This document shows, piece by piece, positions 1 through 4,428 of a stretch of 7,275 nt of DNA. This DNA is from an uncultured Bacilli bacterium (GTDB lineage Bacteria; Bacillota_I; Bacilli_A; RF39; UBA660): assembly GCA_934101445.1 (NCBI GenBank), contig CAKORQ010000045.1, positions 1 to 7,275 of the forward strand, in the 5' to 3' direction. The notes beneath the pieces are model-generated. The model did no database searches. It was not told where the DNA came from and saw only the letters and a list, made by a program, of their open reading frames with translations. The first letter of the stretch is position 1. The number at the start of each line of letters is the position of its first letter. The translations under genes and the position numbers were made by a program.

Positions 1-660
1 ATCTTTTTTACTCATAAGTTCATTTGACTCCTTATCTAACTCAAGAGAACTTTCAGCCATAAATATTCTACTAATTATGGCTATTTGTTCTTCTCTTTTA
101 TTAGCATAATTATAACTCAAATCACTGGCTTTTGCCATATTTACTTCGTATATTATGGTACTATCATCAAAAATTATACCGTCTTCATCCCGCATAGTAA
201 TAGTTCTTATAAACTTATGTTTAGAATCATAAAAACTATTGAAATCTATAAGGATAGTGTCGTAAGCATTAACATATTTACCATCTTCCATGGCAATGCC
301 ACCACCGGCTACTTTGTAAGTATAAAAAGCATTACGCCAAGGCATCGTTGGTGATGAATTCATTTCGACAATATACTTATCAATATTTTTTTCATCTTTA
401 AAATAATCCGCAATTATATCAGTTTTACTTCTCGTATCTTTTGCTGATGTTTGTTTTAATTCATTGGGGAGTAATCTAACTTTGCCCTTAACATCTTTAA
501 TATCAATATTGCCAAATATCGAAATAATACACTCAAGTAGGGGCATGGCTTCTTTAGAAATGAACATTTGCTCGAACATAACATCCCAAGTCATAGGTAA
601 AACAAAATCAGCACCTTTATTTTCTTTTATAGTTCTTTGAATCTCTTTTTTGCTTTTCAT
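1..660 (-). CDS. Rpn-like PD-(D/E)XK nuclease / putative transposase, 3' end outside window
   Basis: The minus strand is open for 220 codons from an ATG at 660 to the window edge, so the C-terminus is missing. The protein begins MKSKKEIQRTIKENKGADFV. It then shows the pattern of the PD-(D/E)XK 'Rpn family recombination-promoting nuclease/putative transposase' group: an N-terminal segment with WDVMF (residues 25-29), an Asp in SKTDIIADYF (D81), and the strand YIVEMNSS (E99-x-N101), where relatives usually have E-x-Q or E-x-K. Family members act as DNA endonucleases that promote recA-independent recombination in E. coli; mobility is assumed rather than proven. An in-frame TGA lies directly upstream of the ATG, so no earlier start is possible in this frame. 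The local ribosome site is only moderate (AAGGAAG, 9 nt away). A much better site serves an overlapping short frame, so translation may be coupled or the gene may be frameshifted. Family assignment is fairly secure; activity is unknown. Confidence 0.8.
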   Translation of the reverse strand, partial: MKSKKEIQRTIKENKGADFVLPMTWDVMFEQMFISKEAMPLLECIISIFGNIDIKDVKGKVRLLPNELKQTSAKDTRSKTDIIADYFKDEKNIDKYIVEMNSSPTMPWRNAFYTYKVAGGGIAMEDGKYVNAYDTILIDFNSFYDSKHKFIRTITMRDEDGIIFDDSTIIYEVNMAKASDLSYNYANKREEQIAIISRIFMAESSLELDKESNELMSKKD

Positions 661-706
661 TAATCATCACTTCCTTTTCGGTCTTGTTATTAGCAAAATA
701 AGTCAT
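617..706 (-). CDS. 29-codon leader frame overlapping the nuclease start (or its shifted N-terminus)
   Basis: An ATG at 706 follows a near-perfect Shine-Dalgarno (TAGGAGGTGA, 7 nt between GGAGG and ATG). It reads MTYFANNKTEKEVM and on to a 29-residue, highly charged peptide ending with TAA at 617. The frame overlaps the nuclease gene by 44 nt in a different register, and the nuclease ATG lies inside it. There are two explanations. It may be a genuine leader peptide whose translation feeds the nuclease start by coupling. Or the first 14-16 residues may be the native N-terminus of the nuclease, cut off by a one-base indel near 660-670. The promoter at 750-777 starts transcription downstream of the ATG at 817, so the longer version of this frame is unlikely to be made. 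No function can be assigned to the peptide. Confidence 0.4.
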   Translation of the reverse strand: MTYFANNKTEKEVMINEKQKRDSKNYKRK

Positions 707-710
707 AAAT

Positions 711-720
711 TCACCTCCTA
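711..720 (-). promoter_or_regulatory. Strong Shine-Dalgarno for the 706 start
   Basis: On the minus strand this reads TAGGAGGTGA, then ATTT and ATG. It is complementary to almost the whole anti-SD of 16S rRNA and has ideal spacing. It is the best ribosome site in this part of the window, yet it serves the 29-codon frame and not the nuclease frame, which makes it decisive for interpreting the locus. Confidence 0.75.
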
Positions 721-734
721 TTCTAAGAAGAATA
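719..734 (-). repeat. 6-bp inverted repeat abutting the Shine-Dalgarno
   Basis: TATTCT and AGAATA are perfect inverted arms around a 4-base loop. The 3' arm ends inside the first bases of the strong ribosome site. In the mRNA it could form a small hairpin that partly occludes the site; in DNA it could be an operator. The stem is AT-rich and short, so it may be fortuitous. Confidence 0.3.
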
Positions 735-749
735 TTATTTACCCTCCTA

Positions 750-777
750 ATTATATATATTGGTAAGTGAAGTCTAA
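750..777 (-). promoter_or_regulatory. SigA-type promoter for the nuclease transcript
   Basis: On the minus strand, TTAGAC and TATAAT are separated by 16 nt. The -10 is perfect and the -35 is partial. Transcription would start near 743, giving a leader of about 37 nt before the ATG at 706. Confidence 0.5.
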
Positions 778-800
778 TTTCCTTTAAAAATTTATCTATT

Positions 801-828
801 TTGCTAAAAAGTTGCAAGTTTTTATAAA
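801..828 (+). promoter_or_regulatory. Candidate promoter for a plus-strand small RNA
   Basis: TTGCTA (801-806) and TATAAA (823-828) are 16 nt apart. The predicted start, near 835, coincides with a perfect hairpin at 833-849. In DNA this AT-rich such pairs occur by chance, so the support comes mainly from the matching terminator downstream. Confidence 0.3.
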
Positions 829-832
829 AAAT

Positions 833-957
833 AAGATAAAAGTTATCTTGAAGTAAAGTGGCTAGTAGTTTTAGGAAGAATAGTTAGACTAATTTTAGTG
901 AAATTTAAAGAATCCGAGGATAAGAAAGGATAGCCTGCTGGTACGGGCTATCTTTTT
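833..957 (+). ncRNA. Possible small RNA of about 120 nt
   Basis: No open frame or recognisable protein lies here, yet a plus-strand intrinsic terminator at 929-957 has no gene upstream of it. The stretch opens with a perfect hairpin (AAGATAA, 3-base loop, TTATCTT, 833-849), carries a smaller inverted pair around ACTAA/TTAGT, and ends in the terminator. A promoter-like pair sits at the right distance upstream. I do not recognise a known RNA family: it is not SRP RNA, tmRNA, RNase P, or a riboswitch I can name. It lies between the divergent nuclease promoter and the 3' end of the tRNA unit. It could be an independent sRNA or the remnant of a lost gene's 3' end. Confidence 0.28.
929..957 (+). 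terminator. Intrinsic terminator, plus strand
   Basis: GATAGCC (929-935) pairs perfectly with GGCTATC (946-952) across a 10-base loop, followed by TTTTT (953-957). On the other strand the hairpin is followed by a poorer T-rich run, so the plus direction is favoured. No plus-strand protein gene precedes it. Confidence 0.75.
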
Positions 958-969
958 AAAATTAGATAT

Positions 970-992
970 AAAAAAACTCCCAGAAGGGAGTT
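970..992 (-). terminator. Intrinsic terminator of the tRNA-Arg gene
   Basis: On the minus strand, AACTCCC pairs with GGGAGTT across a TTCT loop and runs into about seven T residues. It lies 12 nt after the encoded CCA of the tRNA, as expected for a single-tRNA transcript. Confidence 0.85.
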
Positions 993-1004
993 AATTATTC
1001 ATAC

Positions 1005-1081
1005 TGGTGTTTCCAGAGTGATTCGAACACTCGACCGTACGCTTAGAAGGCGTATGCTCTATCCAGCTGAGCTATGGAAAC
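1005..1081 (-). tRNA. tRNA-Arg (anticodon TCT)
   Basis: The gene is 77 nt including an encoded CCA. The acceptor arms GTTTCCA and TGGAAAC pair fully. The D arm contains AGCTCAGCTGGATAGAGC. The anticodon stem is TACGC/GCGTA with loop CTTCTAA, giving anticodon TCT, which reads AGA/AGG arginine codons. The T loop is TTCGAAT. The discriminator base is A. AGA is the main Arg codon in the surrounding genes, so this is likely a major tRNA. It stands alone, with its own promoter and terminator. Confidence 0.97.
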
Positions 1082-1102
1082 ATATCAATCAGCACAAATA
1101 AA

Positions 1103-1131
1103 ATTATAAACTAAAAGTTTTATATTTGCAA
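1103..1131 (-). promoter_or_regulatory. SigA promoter of the tRNA-Arg gene
   Basis: On the minus strand, TTGCAA and a perfect TATAAT are separated by exactly 17 nt. The expected start, near 1096, lies about 15 nt before the mature tRNA 5' end. Confidence 0.8.
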
Positions 1132-1180
1132 GGGTAAAATTACGATTAAGGTGGAAAATTTGTGTATTTTAAGAAAAAAA

Positions 1181-2092
1181 CTAAATAGATTCACCATTAA
1201 CGACTAAATTAACATCAGTAATTCCTAAAGTATCTTCAAAAGATTTACTAATGGCGTATTTAACTTCTTCAATTAAAGATTCTTGGAAAAATTCATCTAG
1301 AAGATAATTACTAAATTCTAATTTAATTGTATTTTCTTTTATTTCATAATCTAATAATTTAGCATTACTGGATAAGAAACTCATAAGATTAGACTGATGG
1401 ATAGGAGATGATTTTAGTTCTTCAATAATTATTTCTACTTTATCTTTACTATTATTAGTAAAGATTGATACGGGTACTAGGTGATATTCATCATTAATAT
1501 TAGTATAATAATATAAGTTTAAGACGTCCATTGTAAATAGATTATTTACATTATAAACTTTATTAATGCCAAAAGATTTAGTTAAGGTAAGGGGGAGTTT
1601 CTTTTTAGAGATAGGAAGGCAATCTAATTTTTCATTTTCAATAAATAGCATTATTTCTTTAACTTCTTCTAACTTAGTTAAAGAATAAACTAAAGATTCT
1701 ATTACTTTTTCTTCGGTATCTTTATTAACATTTAGAAACTCTTTACTAAAATTTATTTTTAATAAGTTGTTTTCTAAAGAAAGATTAAGAATTTTGGTGT
1801 TTTGGGGAATAAGGGGGGTATAGGTATTATCTATATATTTAGATTTGGGACTATTAATAGTAAGAGATGCTATAATATCTTTTATTTGTTCTAATATATC
1901 AGTTTTATTATTACTAACTATTTTGGTTTCTACTAAGATATTTTTATTTAAAAGATAGATGGTATGGTAAGTTGGTTCTTTGATAGTTAAAGTACTTTCA
2001 TATTCTTTATTAGTGGGAAAAAGATAGACTAGACTAAGGACAAAAAGAGTTAAAAAAGAAATAAGTAATTTTCTTTTAATATTATTAAACAT
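1181..2092 (-). CDS. gerM: GerM-family sporulation protein, two GerM domains
   Basis: The protein has 303 residues. In B. subtilis GerM is needed to assemble the basal platform of the SpoIIIA-SpoIIQ channel and affects later germination. Residues 9-25 form one hydrophobic segment (after MFNNIKRK), then come two related alpha/beta modules at about 44-153 and 190-300. Each contains the GerM-type strand pair and helix: ILNLSLENNLLKINFSKEF (100-118) followed by a helix at 127-141, and IKENTIKLEF (251-260) followed by DEFFQESLIEEVKYAI. The protein is mature outside the mother-cell membrane. B. subtilis GerM is a lipoprotein, but no cysteine is present near residue 25, so this one seems held by its N-terminal helix. 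The start is taken at 2092 because AGGTGG sits 5 nt upstream; an in-frame GTG at 2101 lies inside that ribosome site. gerE lies just upstream, the same neighbourhood as in B. subtilis (gerE-ysmB-gerM). No clear promoter of its own is visible. Confidence 0.88.
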   Translation of the reverse strand: MFNNIKRKLLISFLTLFVLSLVYLFPTNKEYESTLTIKEPTYHTIYLLNKNILVETKIVSNNKTDILEQIKDIIASLTINSPKSKYIDNTYTPLIPQNTKILNLSLENNLLKINFSKEFLNVNKDTEEKVIESLVYSLTKLEEVKEIMLFIENEKLDCLPISKKKLPLTLTKSFGINKVYNVNNLFTMDVLNLYYYTNINDEYHLVPVSIFTNNSKDKVEIIIEELKSSPIHQSNLMSFLSSNAKLLDYEIKENTIKLEFSNYLLDEFFQESLIEEVKYAISKSFEDTLGITDVNLVVNGESI

Positions 2093-2128
2093 AAAAACCA
2101 CCTAATAAATTATATAGTTAAAATATAT

Positions 2129-2151
2129 AAAAAAGACCAAGGTATGGTCTT
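2129..2151 (-). terminator. Intrinsic terminator overlapping the gerE stop
   Basis: On the minus strand, AAGACCA pairs with TGGTCTT across a 5-base loop and is followed by six T residues. The upstream arm includes two bases of the gerE stop codon (2150-2152). It should separate gerE from gerM, 37 nt further on, at least partly. Confidence 0.8.
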
Positions 2152-2350
2152 AAAGGGTTAAATCTTTTGATTTTAATAGTTCAATAATAGCACTACTTCT
2201 ACTAGTTACTCCTAGTTTTTGAATAACATTAGAAATATGATTACGTACGGTTTTTTCGCTAATACGAAGGGTGTTTGCTATTTCTTTAGTCGTTTGCATT
2301 TTAAGTAAGAGAGTAAATATTTCTTTTTCTCTTTTGGTTAATAAACTCAT
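2150..2350 (-). CDS. gerE: GerE, LuxR-type late mother-cell sporulation regulator
   Basis: This 66-residue protein is a stand-alone LuxR/FixJ-type DNA-binding domain with no receiver domain. It matches my recollection of B. subtilis GerE (74 aa) almost end to end: LTKREKEIF at 4-12, TTKEIA at 20-25, ISEKTVRNHISN (recognition helix region, 30-41), QKLGV at 44-48 and RSSAIIELL at 51-59. It lacks the few extra N-terminal residues of the Bacillus protein. GerE dimers activate or repress SigK-dependent coat and cortex genes in the late mother cell. The ribosome site is weak (AAAGTTGG), so translation may be low or partly dependent on read-through from spoIIIAH, whose stop lies 50 nt upstream. A SigK-like -10 lies just upstream, and gerE is SigK-dependent in B. 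subtilis. The gene order next to gerM is also conserved. Other small LuxR-domain proteins are a formal alternative but unlikely. Confidence 0.93.
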   Translation of the reverse strand: MSLLTKREKEIFTLLLKMQTTKEIANTLRISEKTVRNHISNVIQKLGVTSRSSAIIELLKSKDLTL

Positions 2351-2371
2351 AAATATACCAACTTTCTATAG

Positions 2372-2397
2372 TATTTTATGTTTTATTATTATTTAGT
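2372..2397 (-). promoter_or_regulatory. SigK-like promoter before gerE
   Basis: On the minus strand, CATAAAATA (2380-2372) fits the SigK -10 pattern CATANNNTA at every fixed position. An AC dinucleotide (2397-2396) lies 15 nt upstream as the minimal -35, slightly closer than the 16-17 nt usual in B. subtilis. The expected start is near 2365, 15 nt before the gerE ATG. The match is striking given gerE's known SigK control, but the motif is short in an AT-rich gap. Confidence 0.45.
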
Positions 2398-2400
2398 TAA

Positions 2401-2892
2401 CTATTGAAATTTAATTGTGATATATTTTTTGGTATCAAACATACTTTGGACTTCTTTTATAATATTATTAGCAATTAGTTTATCATGTTTAGTACTAGAG
2501 ATAACAATATTAATTTGGTCTTTATTTATTTTAACAAAGGAGTCATATTCAAATTTTTCTTTTAACTTAGATTCAATATTCTCTTCTAAGCCTTTATTTT
2601 CGTTTAAGGTCATTAGTTCTTCATAAGCATTATTTTTTTCGGCTACTGTTTTTTCTTTATCAGTAATAGTATTTTGGAGATTATTAATATTATTTAAAAG
2701 TTCTTCATCGCTTGCTACTCTTAAGGCTACGAGGGAGGTTTGGGGGGTAAGCTCACTTACGGTGGTTTCGTTATTATTACTGGTATTACTAGTATATTCT
2801 TCTAAGATATTAGAAGGCATGCTAATATAGTAAATACTTAAGACTAAAATAATACTAAATAAAGTTATAAACCATAGATTTTGTTTGTTCAT
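2401..2892 (-). CDS. spoIIIAH: SpoIIIAH-like subunit of the mother cell-forespore channel
   Basis: The protein has 163 residues, against about 218 in B. subtilis. SpoIIIAH sits in the mother-cell engulfing membrane. Its C-terminal YscJ/FliF-like ring-building domain meets forespore SpoIIQ across the intermembrane space. Seen here: MNKQNLWFITLFSIILVLSI, a short basic start and single membrane helix (7-24) very like the KQTVWLLT...VVLSVYY start of SpoIIIAH; a Ser/Thr/Asn-rich linker (25-55), shorter than usual; a predicted coiled coil (about 60-100) with the helix turn TDKEKTVAEKNNAYEEL; and a C-terminal alpha/beta domain (about 104-163) with VKINKDQINIVISS and the helix NNIIKEVQSMF. The start is supported by AGAGG 6 nt upstream. 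It is the first gene of its unit: the next gene upstream is divergent and is not spoIIIAG. A SigE-like promoter precedes it. Identification rests on architecture and remembered similarity. Confidence 0.85.
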   Translation of the reverse strand: MNKQNLWFITLFSIILVLSIYYISMPSNILEEYTSNTSNNNETTVSELTPQTSLVALRVASDEELLNNINNLQNTITDKEKTVAEKNNAYEELMTLNENKGLEENIESKLKEKFEYDSFVKINKDQINIVISSTKHDKLIANNIIKEVQSMFDTKKYITIKFQ

Positions 2893-2914
2893 AAAATTCC
2901 TCTTTCTTTAATAA

Positions 2915-2941
2915 ATTTTATGTTTGTTTTAAATTCTTTAT
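2915..2941 (-). promoter_or_regulatory. SigE-like promoter before spoIIIAH
   Basis: On the minus strand, ATA (2941-2939), a 16-nt spacer and CATAAAAT (2922-2915) match the SigE pattern ATA-N16-CATACANT with one -10 mismatch and the expected spacing. spoIIIA genes are under SigE in B. subtilis. The start would fall near 2908, just upstream of the AGAGG ribosome site at 2899-2903. Confidence 0.45.
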
Positions 2942-3012
2942 TCTTAAAAATTAGTTAGGATTAGATTAAAGAAATAAGGGATATCTTTTAAATAGAAAAA
3001 GTAATTTAAGAA

Positions 3013-3042
3013 TTGTTTAGAGGGGAATTTGTGTGTTATTAT
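3013..3042 (+). promoter_or_regulatory. Candidate promoter of the ABC exporter operon
   Basis: TTGTTT (3013-3018), an 18-nt spacer and TATTAT (3037-3042) with an extended -10 TGT directly before it. A second possible promoter is TTGCGG (3063-3068), N18, GATAAT (3087-3092). Either gives a leader ending at the ATG at 3127. The first is preferred for its extended -10. Confidence 0.4.
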
Positions 3043-3070
3043 ATAAGAGTAAAACTTAAATTTTGCGGTA

Positions 3071-3096
3071 AGTTGTTATAAATAAAGATAATAACT
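3071..3096 (+). repeat. 9-bp inverted repeat upstream of the operon
   Basis: AGTTGTTAT (3071-3079) and ATAATAACT (3088-3096) are inverted arms with one mismatch and an 8-base spacer. In RNA the mismatch becomes a G-U pair, so a full 9-bp stem could form. It lies between the two candidate promoters' -10 regions and 30 nt before the first gene. It could be an operator for an autoregulator or a leader hairpin. Confidence 0.4.
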
Positions 3097-3126
3097 AATA
3101 GTAAGCGTTTTTAGAAAGGACTTTTT

Positions 3127-3507
3127 ATGGCAAAAAAAGTGATTAAGATGTTGGTTACAACTGATAATTTAGAGACAAAAATTCTTTTAGATTTAAAGGA
3201 TAATAATTTAGCTATTATTAAAAAGTTAGAAGATATCTTAAATGAAGAATATATTATTGAAAGAGAAGAATTAGAAAATGAAGAGACTTATGAACCTTCG
3301 TTAGAATTAGGGGCAGCAATAAACAAGTTAGCTGGGGCTTTTACTACTAAAAAAGAAGAAATAGAGATGGTAAGTAATTCTATTTATGTGGCTTATTTGA
3401 TGATGAAAGATGAAATAAGTTTAGATAAAATTGGTAAATATGCAAACTTTTCCCGACCCGAATTAGAAATAATAAAGTATTATTTGATAGAAAAGTTAAA
3501 GTTTTAG
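3127..3507 (+). CDS. Unrecognised 126-aa acidic protein, first gene of the ABC operon
   Basis: I do not recognise a family. The protein is soluble-looking and has no signal or membrane segment. Residues 1-30 could form two beta strands and a helix, 32-58 are a very acidic stretch (LEDILNEEYIIEREELENEE), 60-95 are helical with GAAINKLAGAF, and 96-125 read SLDKIGKYANFSRPELEIIKYYL, which has the spacing of a small helix-turn-helix but is not diagnostic. The start at 3127 has AAAGGA 6 nt upstream. The gene ends 18 nt before the ABC ATPase gene, which points to co-transcription. An inverted repeat in front of it would suit an autoregulator, but that is only inference. Alternatives are an accessory protein of the transporter or an unrelated housekeeping protein. 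Confidence 0.8.
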   Translation: MAKKVIKMLVTTDNLETKILLDLKDNNLAIIKKLEDILNEEYIIEREELENEETYEPSLELGAAINKLAGAFTTKKEEIEMVSNSIYVAYLMMKDEISLDKIGKYANFSRPELEIIKYYLIEKLKF

Positions 3508-3525
3508 AAAAGTTAAGAGGTTAAA

Positions 3526-4428
3526 ATGTTAGAACTTAAGAATGTAACAAAATATTATGGGGATTTTAAAGCTGTAGATAATTTGTCTTTTAAAGTTAAA
3601 GATGGGGAAATATTTGGTTTACTTGGGGTTAATGGGGCTGGAAAGACTACTACTTTTCGAATGATAATTAACTTGTTAGATAAAACTGAAGGCACTATTT
3701 TATTAGATGGGAAACCAATTGATTATAGTGTTACGGATAAAATTGGTTTTTTAACTGAGGAAAGAAGTTTACTTTTAAAACTTACGGTTTTAGAACAGGC
3801 TATCTTTTATGGAACTTTAAAAGGTTTAGATAAAAAGACTATTGAAGAAAGATTGGATGTCTTATTAGAAAGATTTAAGATAAGTGAGTATAAAAATAGA
3901 AAGATAAAAGAATTAAGTAAAGGTAATCAGCAAAAAGTACAGTTTATAACGGCTATTTTGCATGAACCGAAATTACTTATCTTAGATGAACCGTTTAGTG
4001 GTCTTGATCCGATTAATGTCGAAGAATTTATGAAGATGATTAATGAATTAAAGGAAAAAGGAACGGCGATTATCTTTTCTTCCCACCGGATGGAACACGT
4101 GGAATTATTTTGTGATGAGTTAGTTATTTTAGTTCATGGGAAGAGTGTTTTGCAAGGTAATTTAAAAGAGATTAAGAAGAAGTATCGCAAGAAAAATATT
4201 CAGTTATGTGGTAAGGGCGATATTGAAAAATTAAAAGAGATAGATGGTGTTTTAGATATCATAAAAGAAAGACCGGATACTTATATTATTAAAATAAGTG
4301 ATGAGACAGTACTTGATAAGGTCTTTAATGTGGTAAAAACTTTTGATAATGTTACGAAATTTAGTGTTGATGAGGCCACTTTAAATGAAATATTTATAAG
4401 TAAAGTAGGAGATGTATATGAAAAATAA
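3526..4428 (+). CDS. ABC transporter ATP-binding protein, NatA/YhaQ-like
   Basis: The protein has 300 residues and powers an ABC-2-type exporter at the cytoplasmic face of the membrane. Motifs visible: Walker A GVNGAGKT (34-41), signature LSKGNQQ (130-136), Walker B LLILDEP (150-156), D-loop SGLD (158-161) and H-loop H187 in SSHRMEH. The Q-loop position lies in IGFLTEERSLL (73-83), with Glu instead of Gln, as in the NatA/YhaQ-like branch. The C-terminal 85 residues form the accessory domain (DUF4162-type) seen in that branch, including DEATLNEIFI. Family members export sodium, peptides or antimicrobials; the substrate is not evident here. AAGAGG lies 5 nt upstream of the ATG. The 3' end overlaps the permease gene by 11 nt, indicating translational coupling. 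Confident as an ABC-2 ATPase, unsure of the substrate. Confidence 0.92.
   Translation: MLELKNVTKYYGDFKAVDNLSFKVKDGEIFGLLGVNGAGKTTTFRMIINLLDKTEGTILLDGKPIDYSVTDKIGFLTEERSLLLKLTVLEQAIFYGTLKGLDKKTIEERLDVLLERFKISEYKNRKIKELSKGNQQKVQFITAILHEPKLLILDEPFSGLDPINVEEFMKMINELKEKGTAIIFSSHRMEHVELFCDELVILVHGKSVLQGNLKEIKKKYRKKNIQLCGKGDIEKLKEIDGVLDIIKERPDTYIIKISDETVLDKVFNVVKTFDNVTKFSVDEATLNEIFISKVGDVYEK

Noticed and set aside
85..354. Plus-strand open frame of 89 codons
   Set aside because: It lies antisense within the nuclease gene, which has a recognisable family pattern; its own translation is low-complexity and has no ribosome site.
707..817. Longer version of the 29-codon leader frame starting at 817
   Set aside because: The ATG at 817 has no Shine-Dalgarno sequence and lies upstream of the expected transcription start near 743.
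833..957. Small RNA region as a CRISPR tracrRNA-like or transposon guide RNA
   Set aside because: No repeat array, Cas, TnpB or IscB gene is in the window, and no complementarity to a repeat can be shown.
2098..2116. TATAAT before gerM (2109-2114) as its promoter
   Set aside because: Transcription would start at about 2102, inside the ribosome site, leaving no usable leader.
2417..2626. Plus-strand open frame of 69 codons
   Set aside because: It is the complement of the spoIIIAH-like gene, and its hydrophobic translation is what the antisense of that AT-rich frame would give.
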